The translations under genes and the position numbers were made by a program. Source: Leptospira ainlahdjerensis (GTDB taxonomy: Bacteria; Spirochaetota; Leptospiria; Leptospirales; Leptospiraceae). Taken from it: DNA of 64,000 nucleotides. Numbering within the stretch: the stretch's first letter is position 1; every line of letters starts with the position of its first letter. Shown here in pieces: positions 10,928 through 26,076 of this stretch. Under the pieces are notes generated by a model that was not told where the DNA came from, searched no databases, and saw only the letters and a program-made list of their open reading frames with translations. The stretch is taken from positions 44,498 to 108,497 of the forward strand of contig NZ_JAFFPU010000056.1 in assembly GCF_016919175.1 (NCBI RefSeq), read 5' to 3'.

Positions 10928-13318
10928 TTACTGACAAACCCCGTTGAATTCAAAGGCTCCGATCGAATATCCGAACGAGCCGATCGGAACTGGAAAGGCA
11001 GGCGTAACGTTTGTCGTGCGTGCTATTCCGTTTCTGTCGTTCTGATACAAAGGTAGATAGACCGGGTAGGCCGGATCCACTCCTCCGTAAACGGAAGTGC
11101 AAGCGGAAGGAGAGGATCCTCCGCCTAACTGAAAATAGTTCAAAATTCCGGTCGCGGGCAAGAAGAATGGATTGGCGCTGAAGTTCTGCGCGTTTACCGC
11201 GGGGGCGATGTTGGTCGTACATGCCGCGTTCATAAGAGGACCCGGATTTCCGAAACAAGTCAGACCGAAATTAAACACAGGAGTTTTTCCCAGAACCGTA
11301 CAGTTGAATAGATTGTTTCCTTTTACCTCCGCACTCGCACCCGGAATCGGGGTAAAGTTTAGACAGGTCGAATCGGTCGCGCTCGGATTTGTGAAGATTT
11401 GATTGTTTGCGATCTTGTGTTCTATGCTCAATCCGAGAGAACTGATTCCGAACGATTCTGCGGTTCCGATTCCGCCGAAAATGGTATTGTGGATGATGTG
11501 AACGTTAGTCGCGTTTACGTTCAGGGATCGGATTCCCGAAGTATTTGCGGGCATTACTGCGGGGGTTCCGGTCAGATGATAGGAATTGATCACGTTGTTT
11601 CCGATCGCTAAGGACTGTCCGGCGGTCAGGTTTCTCGCAAAGATCTCGGTTGAGAAGTCCCCCGCAGTCACTCCTAAGTGGGAATTCCCGTTGATCCAGT
11701 TTGAAAAAATCACACCAACGCTGTTGTTGATATAAATCCCGGCAGATCCACTGTTCCCCGATCCTCCAAGGATATAGTTGTACGAAATGTTGAGGCTCGG
11801 ACTGATTCCATAGGCCGCGATTCCGGAACGAATGATTCCCAGGGCATAGGCGCTACCCGAATCGGTTCCTTGAATCAGGTTACCAGAAATGATGGCTTGG
11901 CTGACTCCCGTATTGACCCCGTTTAGGAAAATTCCGGTCGACCACGGATTGTTCGGATTCGAGCGAATCGTAAATTGATTGATCTGAATGTTCGCCGTTA
12001 AATTTGCGAGAGGAGCCCCGATAAAGATCGGAGCACAAGTATTTCCTTCGACCGCACCACAATTCCCGAACGGGGAAATGTCCTGAATCGTCGACGGAAA
12101 GGAATTTACGTTTCTTTGAGTGAACGTAGAATTAAAGGCGCCTAAAAGATTTACACCGTCCCTGAACTCGATTCTTTGTGTTGCGTTATCCGAAATCGAA
12201 TAGGTTCCCCCTGCCACCAAAACAAAACATGGAACCGCGGCACAAGTGGTGATCGCGTAACGAATCGAAGAACATGCGTTCGCTACGGAATCGCACAAGC
12301 CTGCGGGAAGTCCGGCCGGGATTACGTATTTTACTTCGTTGGTTACTGTATATGTTAAGAGCAATGGATTTCCGTTGTTGTATGCTTTTCCCGTTCCCGG
12401 CTCGATACAGCCGGTCAGACGAACATACAAGCCCGACCCTGTCGGCCAGGCCCCACCCGAGTTCACCCGAACCTGATTGGAGGCCGGAAAGGTCAAGTTT
12501 GCGGGAGCCTGTAAAAATTTAAGATTTCCGGCCGGAGTATTGACCCCGTCGAGTACACAACCAGTTACGTTTTTAGAAAAGGTAAGATCGACGACATCCA
12601 AGGGACGAAGAACGGTTTGACTTACCGGAACTGAGTTTGTAACGCTCAAACAATTTACGCTGAGAAGAACAGGCGCGCCGGCGATGACTCCCGCCGGAAG
12701 AGGTGGAGTTTCGAATTGGCAGACATGATCCTGGGGATTAGAGAGGATCTGGACGGAATATCCGGATTGATCCGGGACCTCTGCCGAGAATGCGTAAGTT
12801 CCGTCTGTGGTAATCGAAAGAGAATCTACGGAACCGTTCCGCACCTGAAGATTTCCGGCTGCCGTGGAGGAAATTCCAAAAACCTGGACGGATACGGGAT
12901 AGGTTTTGGCAGCACAGACGACTTCCACAAACGCAAAGAAAGGATCTAAAACGCCTTTGGGATTAGTGACGGAACAACTGATTGCGGGACTTGGAAACGC
13001 ATTTGGCTGGGTCAAGACAGACACTGAATAATCGGAATACTTTGTCTTTTGTTGTGAGAACTTGTAGGACCCGTTTTTTGTGATCGAAAGTGTATCGGAG
13101 CTGTCACTTTGTAAAATGAGAGTTCCACCTGTGAGCCCGGAGACCTTGACGTTCAAATCGATCGGGGTTTGAGAAACGGAAAGGAAATTTGCTAAAATAG
13201 AAGTATCTACCAGCGAATTGCTGTTTGGTTTTGGAATACAATTTTGAGTGAGTAAGATTAGAACCGTGAGGACAAACCATCCGATTTTTGCGAGAGACTG
13301 TTCCATCAATTTATACAC
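10928..13318 (-). CDS. Lipoprotein with Ig-like repeats and right-handed beta-helix
   Basis: A 796-residue predicted lipoprotein, last gene of the cluster that begins with the cyclase. The signal ends in LLTQNC (Cys27), a permissive leptospiral lipobox. Residues ~35-215 hold two copies of a ~85-residue beta-rich repeat (pattern: G.L.L....D.LSIT..G.Y.FS, then YSV.IL..P). A Big_5-like segment (VDLTFSKNVTGC) follows. The C-terminal ~450 residues are rich in Asn, Gly, Ile and Ser with runs such as NISYNYILGGSGNSG and IHHNTIFGG, typical of a right-handed parallel beta-helix. A surface or adhesin-like role is inference. The start is GTG at 13318, preceded by TAGGAA; an ATG at 13306 is an alternative. 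It is 31 bp after the DUF5683-like gene. Confidence 0.8.
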   Translation of the reverse strand: MYKLMEQSLAKIGWFVLTVLILLTQNCIPKPNSNSLVDTSILANFLSVSQTPIDLNVKVSGLTGGTLILQSDSSDTLSITKNGSYKFSQQKTKYSDYSVSVLTQPNAFPSPAISCSVTNPKGVLDPFFAFVEVVCAAKTYPVSVQVFGISSTAAGNLQVRNGSVDSLSITTDGTYAFSAEVPDQSGYSVQILSNPQDHVCQFETPPLPAGVIAGAPVLLSVNCLSVTNSVPVSQTVLRPLDVVDLTFSKNVTGCVLDGVNTPAGNLKFLQAPANLTFPASNQVRVNSGGAWPTGSGLYVRLTGCIEPGTGKAYNNGNPLLLTYTVTNEVKYVIPAGLPAGLCDSVANACSSIRYAITTCAAVPCFVLVAGGTYSISDNATQRIEFRDGVNLLGAFNSTFTQRNVNSFPSTIQDISPFGNCGAVEGNTCAPIFIGAPLANLTANIQINQFTIRSNPNNPWSTGIFLNGVNTGVSQAIISGNLIQGTDSGSAYALGIIRSGIAAYGISPSLNISYNYILGGSGNSGSAGIYINNSVGVIFSNWINGNSHLGVTAGDFSTEIFARNLTAGQSLAIGNNVINSYHLTGTPAVMPANTSGIRSLNVNATNVHIIHNTIFGGIGTAESFGISSLGLSIEHKIANNQIFTNPSATDSTCLNFTPIPGASAEVKGNNLFNCTVLGKTPVFNFGLTCFGNPGPLMNAACTTNIAPAVNAQNFSANPFFLPATGILNYFQLGGGSSPSACTSVYGGVDPAYPVYLPLYQNDRNGIARTTNVTPAFPVPIGSFGYSIGAFEFNGVCQ

Positions 13319-13349
13319 GATTTCCTACTCTATAAATAATAACCCCATT

Positions 13350-19417
<6,068 letters not shown>

Positions 19418-19607
19418 GAATGACGGTTCTCTATTCCAGAAAAAAAGAATTCCACTGAGAGGAATATTCTATTTTTCCCGGATTTCCTCTTATCTATTAT
19501 AATCTCTTAAATCTATGTTTTTGTTCGTTTTTCGCAAGAAATCGCTTTCTGCCATAATATAGTTTCGGAAAGTGGAGATGAATTCTTAAAACAGAGGATA
19601 AACTGTC

Positions 19608-20066
19608 ATGGCAACTGCGGTATTTAAGACGAATTTCGGAAATTTTTCGGTCTTCTTAGACGAGGAGCGGGCTCCGATCACTGCGGGGAACTTTATCAAA
19701 CTCGCGAAGGAAGGATTTTACAACGGTCTTACATTTCACCGGGTTATCAAAAATTTTATGATTCAAGGCGGTTGTCCGACGGGAACCGGAACGGGCGGGC
19801 CTGGGTATAAAATTAAGGACGAGTTTCACAAAGATTTAAAGAATGAAAAATACACTCTTTCTATGGCGAACGCCGGTCCGAACACCGGAGGCTCTCAATT
19901 TTTTATCAACGTCCGAGACAATTTCTATTTGGACAACCGGCATGCGGTTTTTGGAAAAGTCACGGAAGGAACCGAGATCGTAGAATCGATTTCGGAGACG
20001 GAAACCGGTTTTCAAGACAAACCAAGCAAGAACGTAGTGATTGAATCCATTACCTTTGCCGAATAG
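19608..20066 (+). CDS. Cyclophilin-type peptidyl-prolyl cis-trans isomerase
   Basis: A 152-residue single-domain cyclophilin that catalyses proline isomerisation during protein folding. Conserved features are the catalytic [19 protein letters not shown] segment with the active-site Arg, then [15 protein letters not shown] and a FGKVTEG turn. There is no signal peptide (it starts [13 protein letters not shown]), so it is cytoplasmic, like E. coli PpiB, which is similar in length. A GAGGATAAA stretch lies ahead of the ATG. A good intrinsic terminator follows 13 bp after the stop, so it is probably transcribed alone. Downstream is the largest repeat-filled gap of the window. Confidence 0.95.
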   Translation: MATAVFKTNFGNFSVFLDEERAPITAGNFIKLAKEGFYNGLTFHRVIKNFMIQGGCPTGTGTGGPGYKIKDEFHKDLKNEKYTLSMANAGPNTGGSQFFINVRDNFYLDNRHAVFGKVTEGTEIVESISETETGFQDKPSKNVVIESITFAE

Positions 20067-20079
20067 ATCTTCTGGAGAA

Positions 20080-20110
20080 GGGTGTTTTTGCGAACACCCG
20101 TTTTCCTTTT
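20080..20110 (+). terminator. Intrinsic terminator after the cyclophilin gene
   Basis: A seven-base-pair stem GGGTGTT/AACACCC with a six-base loop is followed by GTTTTCCTTTTT, just after the cyclophilin stop codon. Confidence 0.7.
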
Positions 20111-20166
20111 TCTAAACTCGTTTTCAGAGTCTTTCTAAAAAAAAACAGACAACGTTTCAGGATATT

Positions 20167-20207
20167 GTTGGAGCTACGACTTTCCTTTTGGGAAAGTAGC
20201 GCCCAAC
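20167..20207. repeat. Large imperfect hairpin with element-like boundary motif
   Basis: A 41-bp imperfect inverted repeat: outer arms GTTGG/CCAAC, a middle GCT/AGC pairing and inner arms ACTTTCC/GGAAAGT around a T-rich loop. The left arm reads GTTGGAGCTACGAC, which resembles the near-palindromes that bound the ~150-bp elements nearby. It may be a fragment or a reduced relative of that family. It lies beyond the cyclophilin terminator, in a gap with no credible gene. Confidence 0.5.
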
Positions 20208-20284
20208 TTCAGACTTTGGAAAAACCGTTCCCTGAAATCGAAAAAAAAAGCTTGGGAACCAAGAAGGGACTCAAGCACAATTTT

Positions 20285-20437
20285 TGTAAGAGTTCCAACA
20301 TGGGGATTTTTACTTTCAAAAAGTGGAATCTTATGATAAAGGAAAGTCTGTCCGGATTTTTTCCACCACCCACCCCTCCACCCGAAAATCGGGCGGGGCG
20401 CGCCGCTTTCTCAGAAGAATCGTCGTAATTCCGACAG
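20285..20437 (+). repeat. Interspersed element, type I, copy A
   Basis: A 153-bp copy bounded by TGTAAGAGTTCCAACA on the left and GTCGTAATTCCGACA on the right, both near-palindromes. Inside are the conserved core (ATGATAAAGGAAAGT) and a GC-rich hairpin with CCCC/GGGG and CCCGA/TCGGG arms. Open frames here encode Pro-rich peptides (PPPTPPPEN), which I read as artefacts of the repeat and not genes. Copy B follows 213 bp later in the same orientation. Confidence 0.85.
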
Positions 20438-20497
20438 GATTTATCCCTATCACAATAAGAGGAACTTCAAATAGAATCGTCTTACAAGAGAAGGTTT

Positions 20498-20650
20498 TGT
20501 AAGAGTTCCTACATGAGGATTTTTACTTGCAAAAAGTGGCATCTTATGATAGAGGAAAGTCTGCCCGGATTTTTTCCGCCACCCACCCCTCCACCCGAAA
20601 ATCGGGCGGGGCCCGCCGCTTTCACGGAAGAATCGTCGTAATTCCGACAG
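20498..20650 (+). repeat. Interspersed element, type I, copy B
   Basis: A 153-bp copy nearly identical to copy A, bounded by TGTAAGAGTTCCTACA and GTCGTAATTCCGACA, with the core ATGATAGAGGAAAGT and the same GC-rich hairpin. The ~35 bp after its right boundary (TTATCAGAAGATCC) match the sequence after copy C at 31930, so the repeated unit extends beyond the inner palindromes. Confidence 0.88.
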
Positions 20651-20964
20651 GATTTATCAGAAGATCCAGACAATTCTGGATAAGGATCTGTAAAAACCAG
20701 TCTTGAGCTCTCATTTCGCGGGGTGTTGTTGTTCGTTATACCAAATCTTTTATAAACCGTTTGTATTAATTCCGACGCTTTAGAGGTTCCTAATTTCGAA
20801 AAAAAGAATATTCTTACATTTGGAAAAAAGAAAAAAATCAAAAACCCGGATTGACAATTTAATTTGATTCGTCCACTTTTTGAGACAAAGATTTGATATT
20901 TCAAGGGATTCTATGGAATTTCTTAGAAGTCTTTGAATCCGAGTTAGGGGCGAACAGATGAATC

Positions 20965-22041
20965 GTGAATACAAACATTCTGACCGATGGAATGGAATTT
21001 TTGATTGAGGCCTCCTTTCCGCTTTTGTCCTATATCCGAACCCCCATCGGAATTTTGGACAATGATTTGCAAGTTATAGCTTGCAATTCTTCTTTTGACT
21101 TCCTCTGCGGGGAACAGGAGGGGGAAACCTGCGTTGGGAAGTCTCTCGATCGAATTTTACGAATCCAAAAGGATTCCTTATTTGAAGAATTCAGGAAATG
21201 TAAATTAGAAAAACCGATTGTGTTTCAAGAACGGATCGATACCTCTTTCGGAAAAGAATCCGAATGTAAGGGGGTTCTTACCCGGATTTATGAATCAACC
21301 TCCGAATATTTGTTTCTGGAAATATTAGAAGTTTCTCAAGAAGAAACCTTTCGAAAAAAAGAAAAGGAGGTGAGCGCGGTCGTATCCAGAATGTATCACG
21401 ATTTGCAGGAACCCATTCGAAATCTGACTTCTTTTTTAAAACTCTTGGAAAAACAATCCTCGAACGAATTGAGTCCGAAGGCTCAAGAGTTTTTACAGAT
21501 TTGCCTTGCAGGTGCGAATCGTCTTTGGTCTCGAATTCACGCTCTTATTTCCTTTCTAAGAATCGAAAAGGAACAACGTTTTTTTTCTAAAATTTCCCTG
21601 AGAAAAACGATCGAAGCCGCGCTCCAGGATCTAAGCGAAGATTTGGAAACTTACGGTTTTACCGTCGAATGGAAAGGAGATTTTCCGGAGATCGAAGGGA
21701 ACTCGCCGCTTCTCCAAGAACTCTTTTTCAACCTCTTTCAAAACTCGATTCGTTTTCGAAAACAAAACGAACCGGGACGTATTTCCATATCGTATTGGAA
21801 TGATTCCGGCGTTCCTAAAATTAGGATCGAAGACAGAGGAATCGGAGTCGATCTTAAGGAAAGTAATTATTTCATAGAATTGTTCCATCGTTATCCGAAT
21901 GCCGAGGAGATGGAAGGCTCCGGAAGCGGTTTGTTCTTTTGTAAAAAGATAGCGGAGCTTCACGGAGGACATTTAGAAATCGAAACCTCGCATAACGCGG
22001 GTTTTTTGGTTACGATTTCGTTTCCCAAAATGTTTTTTTAG
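20965..22041 (+). CDS. PAS-domain sensor histidine kinase (classical HisKA)
   Basis: A soluble 358-residue kinase with one PAS domain (about 20-125; GILDNDLQVIACNSSFDFLCG), a classical HisKA domain with MYHDLQEPIRNL (His145), and an HATPase with the N-box LFFNLFQNSIRFR and G-boxes DRGIGVD and GSGSGLFFCKKIAELHGG. This phospho-acceptor motif is of the kind seen in phytochrome-like kinases. The start is taken as GTG at 20965, with AGGGG about 14 bp upstream; an ATG at 20992 is an alternative. The next gene, 40 bp on, encodes a receiver fused to a second kinase, so the pair may form a short phosphorelay (inference). Confidence 0.88.
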   Translation: MNTNILTDGMEFLIEASFPLLSYIRTPIGILDNDLQVIACNSSFDFLCGEQEGETCVGKSLDRILRIQKDSLFEEFRKCKLEKPIVFQERIDTSFGKESECKGVLTRIYESTSEYLFLEILEVSQEETFRKKEKEVSAVVSRMYHDLQEPIRNLTSFLKLLEKQSSNELSPKAQEFLQICLAGANRLWSRIHALISFLRIEKEQRFFSKISLRKTIEAALQDLSEDLETYGFTVEWKGDFPEIEGNSPLLQELFFNLFQNSIRFRKQNEPGRISISYWNDSGVPKIRIEDRGIGVDLKESNYFIELFHRYPNAEEMEGSGSGLFFCKKIAELHGGHLEIETSHNAGFLVTISFPKMFF

Positions 22042-22081
22042 TTAGAGTTTTTATAAATAGAATTAGAAGAGAGCCTTTCCA

Positions 22082-23512
22082 ATGTTTAAAGATTCATTTT
22101 CCGTTCTTTTGATTGAAGATTCGAACGCCGATTTCCGATTGATTCAGGAATATTTGGGAGAATCGGAAAGTCCGTCCTTCCAAGTCAGTCGAAGCTCTAA
22201 TTTTTCTTCCGGTCTAGATCTTATTTCGATCGAACGTCCGGATCTCGTGCTTCTCGATCTTTCTCTCCCGGATTGTGCGGGTCTTGAAGCTCTTACGGAA
22301 ATTAAAAATAAATTTCCGCAAATTCCGGTAATCATCTGTAGCGGAGCCGAAGACAAGGAAATTACCGTTAACGCCCTTCAAATCGGAGCGCAGGATTACG
22401 TTTACAAAGGAAAATTCGATTCGTATTCGCTCAGTCGTTCCTTGATCTTTGCTTATGAAAGAAACCGCCTCGCATTGGAACTCGAAAAGAAAAACGTTTT
22501 TGAACAAGAGAACGAGGAACGGTATCGGCTTTTTTTTCAATTCAATCCGCATCCGGCCTTTCTTTTTGAAGACGATTCGTTTCGGATCGTAGAAGTAAAT
22601 CAAGCCGTTCTTGAAAAATACGGTTATAAGGAAACCGAATTGATTGGCAAACAGATCTTCGAGGTATTTAACACCAAGGATTCCGAAAGATTACGAACCG
22701 AGATCGGATCCTATCAATTCGGAGTAAATAAGGGAGGTTCCTTTTATCACAAAAAAAAAGACGGGGGCGAAATCATCACCGAATCGACGATTTATAAATT
22801 CCGCTTTCGGAATCAGATTCTGGACCTTGCGGTGATCACCGACGTAACGGAAATGGTTCGGAACCGAGAATCGATTTTGGCATCCCTCGCCGAAAAAGAC
22901 ACTCTGATTCAGGAGATTCACCACCGTGTGAAGAATAATATGCAGATAATGGTTTCTCTTTTGAATCTTCAAGCGGACAACGCGATGTCGCGTGAACTCA
23001 CTTCCAAAGAACTTTACGGTTTGCTAAAGGACACTGAAAGTCGGGTTTTTTCCATGTCCTTGGTTCACAACGAACTCTATAAATCCAGGGATCTTTCGCA
23101 CGTAGATTTCGAAAGTTATCTGAGCATGTTGTTGCAAAATCTCTGGAACCTCTACGGGGTTGGGCCCAGGGTGCGTCACGTGATCGATGCGCAAGGTTTG
23201 ATTCTAAACATGGACACCGCGATTCCTCTCGGACTCATCGCCTGCGAGCTCGTGACGAACGCCATCAAACACGCGTTTGTGGAAGGTGCGAATGGAGAAG
23301 TGAATATCAAAGCCGAAGAAAACGAAGGAAAGGTTACGGTCACGATCTGCGATAATGGAAAAGGAATTCCCGAGGGGATTTCCTTTTTTGATCACGAAAC
23401 CCTGGGTTTACAACTCGTGAAAATTCTTACGAAACAAATTTCGGGAGAATTAAAGGTGGAAGACGCAAAACCGGGAACCAAATTTCAGATTCAGTTCCCG
23501 GCGCAGGATTGA
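22082..23512 (+). CDS. Receiver-PAS-histidine kinase (HisKA_2 type)
   Basis: A 476-residue protein with an N-terminal receiver domain (acid pair E12-D13, phospho-acceptor D59 in VLLDLSLPD, Lys in VYKGKF), a PAS domain (about 142-265), a HisKA_2 domain with EIHHRVKNN (His280) and an HATPase ([24 protein letters not shown]). A receiver placed before the kinase suggests that phosphorylation by a partner controls the kinase; the PAS kinase encoded just upstream is the obvious candidate. Its C-terminal half resembles the kinases at 946 and 7531. It converges with the DUF3347 gene 21 bp away. Confidence 0.92.
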   Translation: MFKDSFSVLLIEDSNADFRLIQEYLGESESPSFQVSRSSNFSSGLDLISIERPDLVLLDLSLPDCAGLEALTEIKNKFPQIPVIICSGAEDKEITVNALQIGAQDYVYKGKFDSYSLSRSLIFAYERNRLALELEKKNVFEQENEERYRLFFQFNPHPAFLFEDDSFRIVEVNQAVLEKYGYKETELIGKQIFEVFNTKDSERLRTEIGSYQFGVNKGGSFYHKKKDGGEIITESTIYKFRFRNQILDLAVITDVTEMVRNRESILASLAEKDTLIQEIHHRVKNNMQIMVSLLNLQADNAMSRELTSKELYGLLKDTESRVFSMSLVHNELYKSRDLSHVDFESYLSMLLQNLWNLYGVGPRVRHVIDAQGLILNMDTAIPLGLIACELVTNAIKHAFVEGANGEVNIKAEENEGKVTVTICDNGKGIPEGISFFDHETLGLQLVKILTKQISGELKVEDAKPGTKFQIQFPAQD

Positions 23513-23533
23513 ACGATCGATCCCGTCTGAGAG

Positions 23534-23965
23534 TTAGATTTTTTTCCCACAACCTTTCATGGAAGGGTCGTATGGATTTTGGACCTTGTCTCCGGAAGCG
23601 ATCCATTTCTTTTTTACCATCGGACAGTAAAAAACATGGACTCCGGAAGATTCATCTTTTTGAATATACTCTTTCAAAGAATCCGCAAGTTCCGAGTAAA
23701 CGTCCAATCTTTCTTTTTCCGAAGCTGCCTCTTTTAGTTTTTCAGCAGCCTTAAGAGCCGGGGCAAGGCTTTTATCCCGAGAAAATTCCTGTTTGAGGCC
23801 AGCGATCAACCGATCCACGGAAACCTCTTTTTGGATCAAAAGGGATTGGTGAATCTGATCAAGTTCGGTTAGAATCATCGGTCGAACGGGAAGGATCGAC
23901 TTCGCTTCGAGGAAACCGCTCAGAAAAAAGGTCAAAAAGAATAGGCTAAGAATTTTTTTCTTCAT
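23534..23965 (-). CDS. DUF3347 protein, likely periplasmic metal-binding
   Basis: A 143-residue protein with a signal peptide ([21 protein letters not shown]) and a C-terminal [11 protein letters not shown]...[14 protein letters not shown] region. The YCPM...NPY...M..CG pattern is characteristic of DUF3347, a domain found alone or fused to CusB-type efflux adaptors and linked to copper handling. The start ATG at 23965 (not the longer frame from 24034) has GGAGGAAAAG just upstream and gives a clean signal peptide. It is the last gene of a three-gene minus-strand cluster, 17 bp after the Csp-like gene. A periplasmic copper-binding role is inference from family and context. Confidence 0.82.
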   Translation of the reverse strand: MKKKILSLFFLTFFLSGFLEAKSILPVRPMILTELDQIHQSLLIQKEVSVDRLIAGLKQEFSRDKSLAPALKAAEKLKEAASEKERLDVYSELADSLKEYIQKDESSGVHVFYCPMVKKKWIASGDKVQNPYDPSMKGCGKKI

Positions 23966-23982
23966 ATCGATCTTTTCCTCCT

Positions 23983-24459
23983 TTAAACCGCTTTTTTCAG
24001 TTCGACGATACATTCTTTGCAGCTGTCCGCACAATTCTTACAGATCTCATGGTGGGATTCGTGAATTCGACATTCCTTTTCGCAGGCTTCGCATGCTTTG
24101 ATACAAAGAGCGGCGACCTCTTTCGCATAAATAGAGTTAGACGCTTCTAAACTCACGAAGGCTTTACAAAGAGCTAATGTATCTTTCACCGTTTTTAGAC
24201 AATCCGCGAGCATCGTATCGCCCGTGGAAAGATTTTCCTCGCAGTGCGCCAGACAAATTTCGGCGTTGAGTATACACTTTGAAGCGGCTTCCAACACTTT
24301 CCTGTTTCCTTTTTTTGCGGATTCTTTTTCGGTCTTTTTGGAAGATTCCGGATGTTTGTGACCGCTATGACCGGAAGAATCTTTTGCAAAGAGAGTACCG
24401 GCGCCGGCAAACGCGAGTACTGCCGCAGATTGGGTGAGAAGTTCTTTTCTAGTTAACAT
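23983..24459 (-). CDS. Csp-like four-helix-bundle copper-storage protein
   Basis: A 158-residue exported protein with a Tat-like leader ([23 protein letters not shown], with RK in place of RR), a His/Lys-rich linker, and a helical domain carrying 13 cysteines in spaced pairs (e.g. [12 protein letters not shown] and [11 protein letters not shown]). This is the arrangement of the DUF326/Csp family, in which a four-helix bundle lined with Cys binds many Cu(I) ions; Methylosinus Csp1 also has 13 Cys per monomer. The domain should therefore store or buffer copper outside the cytoplasm. It lies between the DUF3347 gene and a small Cys/His protein, which supports a copper cluster. Confidence 0.87.
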   Translation of the reverse strand: MLTRKELLTQSAAVLAFAGAGTLFAKDSSGHSGHKHPESSKKTEKESAKKGNRKVLEAASKCILNAEICLAHCEENLSTGDTMLADCLKTVKDTLALCKAFVSLEASNSIYAKEVAALCIKACEACEKECRIHESHHEICKNCADSCKECIVELKKAV

Positions 24460-24519
24460 AAAATATTCCTAAATTGTAAAATTAAAATATAAGAAAGGGA
24501 TTGATGCAAGTCGTTTGGA

Positions 24520-24933
24520 TCAGGTCAGGATTCGGATCGACGCGATGGAGAGAAGAACGAATTTTTGAGGATTGAAGGATCGAGCTTCCAGAAAAGAAAA
24601 TTCTAAATTTTTACCCGGTTTCAATTCCTGAAAAAAAACTTCGGAAAAGGCGGAGAGAACGTTTTGCCCATTCGGATGTAAATCCGGCGTTTTCAGCTGA
24701 ATCGATTCTTGAGAAACTTCAAAATGACAAGAAGAACAATTCGGCAACGTTTCGTCGTCGTGAGTTGATTTTTCCTTCTGGTGACAAGGTGGAAGATCGG
24801 AAGAGGCGGTTTTTTCCACGATCGGAAAAGCAGGACAATTTTCACCGGCGAGCATGATGGTAAAACAAAGAAGCGCGGTCGTGAAGCCGAGCATTCCCAA
24901 AAAAGCAGTCCATCGTTTTATATTTCTGCTCAT
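24520..24933 (-). CDS. Small membrane-anchored Cys/His-rich protein of the copper cluster
   Basis: A 137-residue protein I do not recognise. It has an N-terminal membrane segment (FLGMLGFTTALLCFTIMLAG), then a Cys/His-rich stretch (ENCPAF, LPPCHQKEKSTHDDE, NCSSCHFE) that could bind a soft metal, then a ~70-residue C-terminal part rich in Phe, Leu and Ser. It lies 60 bp upstream of the Csp-like gene on the same strand, so it probably opens the same transcript. A metal-sensing or metal-delivery role is inference from context only. The promoter of the cluster should be in the 137-bp gap before the divergent diguanylate cyclase gene. Confidence 0.65.
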   Translation of the reverse strand: MSRNIKRWTAFLGMLGFTTALLCFTIMLAGENCPAFPIVEKTASSDLPPCHQKEKSTHDDETLPNCSSCHFEVSQESIQLKTPDLHPNGQNVLSAFSEVFFQELKPGKNLEFSFLEARSFNPQKFVLLSIASIRILT

Positions 24934-25070
24934 TTATGAATTAGACTTTGCCGATCCGTGGAATGGAGCAAGAAGTTTTTAAAAAATTCGTTTGATTTCA
25001 TTCGTGTTTGATGGGAGCTTTGTATCCTTCCAGTGCCGTTTTTTGAATAATCCCGGGAGCTACTTGTTAG

Positions 25071-26063
25071 ATGCATTCGATTCTCATATTAGATGATGCT
25101 CAGGAAAATTGTATGCTTATGCAGGGAATTCTGAGAAAATCGGGTTACAAGAATACGCTTACAAGTCAGTCTCCGGACGAGGTTCTCGATTGGTTGAGTC
25201 TCAAATCGGAAGAACCTCCGAAAAAAGTTTTTTCCCTCATTCTTTTGGACATCCTGCTTCCCGGTATCACTGGAATCGAAATTCTAAGAATGATCCGTGA
25301 AAAGCCGGAACTCAAAGACATCCCCGTAATTATGATCACTGCACTTAAGGAACCTAGCGTTCTTTTGGAAGCGTTTGATACTGGTGCGATCGACTACGTG
25401 GTCAAACCCTTTGATTCGATCGAACTATTGGCGCGAGTAAGATCGGCGCTTCGACTTTTCGAAGAGATGACTCATCGAAAAGAGCGAGAAAAAGAATTGG
25501 AAAAACTTACCGATCAACTCCAGGAAGTGAACGCCTATCTTCTGGCGATAGCGAGAACCGACGGTCTGACGGGGCTTTTCAATCGAAGGTATTTTGACGA
25601 GGTTTTAGCGACTGAATGGAAACGTTGTTGGAGAACGGGAAATAGCGTAGCTTTGTTGATGCTCGATATCGATCATTTCAAACTCTACAACGATACTTAC
25701 GGTCATCAAGCAGGGGACCAGTGTCTGAAACAGGTTTCCGGAGCGATTCGAGAATGTGCGAGAAGAGCGGGTGACGTAGCCGCTCGATACGGCGGAGAGG
25801 AATTTGCGGTGATTCTTCCGGAAACGAGCGAGTCAAACGCAGTGATCGTCAGTCGAAATATATTAGAAAAAATTGAAAAACTACGAGTTCCTCATTCAGC
25901 ATCGAAAACAAGTTCGATTGTGACGGTCAGCATTGGAATGGCGACGCTAAGTCCAAGTCCCGAAAACTCGATCACCGAGTTGATAGAACGAGCGGACAAA
26001 GCGCTTTATCTGGCGAAAGAAGAAGGAAGAAACTGTCTTCGTTTTTATCCGCAAGGCGATTGA
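25071..26063 (+). CDS. Response regulator with GGDEF domain (diguanylate cyclase)
   Basis: A 330-residue cytoplasmic protein made of a receiver domain (acidic pair in LDDAQEN, phospho-acceptor D60 in [10 protein letters not shown], Lys in VVKPFD) and a GGDEF domain with the active-site signature GGEEF (241-245). An RAGD motif five residues before it fits the inhibitory c-di-GMP-binding I-site (RxxD). It should make cyclic di-GMP when phosphorylated, in the manner of PleD/WspR-type enzymes. It is one of the few receiver-output proteins here and could serve the orphan kinases nearby, though nothing in the sequence shows which. It converges with the glycerate kinase gene 13 bp away. Confidence 0.94.
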   Translation: MHSILILDDAQENCMLMQGILRKSGYKNTLTSQSPDEVLDWLSLKSEEPPKKVFSLILLDILLPGITGIEILRMIREKPELKDIPVIMITALKEPSVLLEAFDTGAIDYVVKPFDSIELLARVRSALRLFEEMTHRKEREKELEKLTDQLQEVNAYLLAIARTDGLTGLFNRRYFDEVLATEWKRCWRTGNSVALLMLDIDHFKLYNDTYGHQAGDQCLKQVSGAIRECARRAGDVAARYGGEEFAVILPETSESNAVIVSRNILEKIEKLRVPHSASKTSSIVTVSIGMATLSPSPENSITELIERADKALYLAKEEGRNCLRFYPQGD

Positions 26064-26076
26064 TTTCAACTTCTCT

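Noticed and set aside
20165..20904. Open frames encoding Pro-rich peptides (PPPTPPPEN) on both strands between the cyclophilin and kinase genes
   Set aside because: They coincide with element copies A and B, recur wherever the element occurs and have no ribosome-binding sites, so they are by-products of the repeat sequence.
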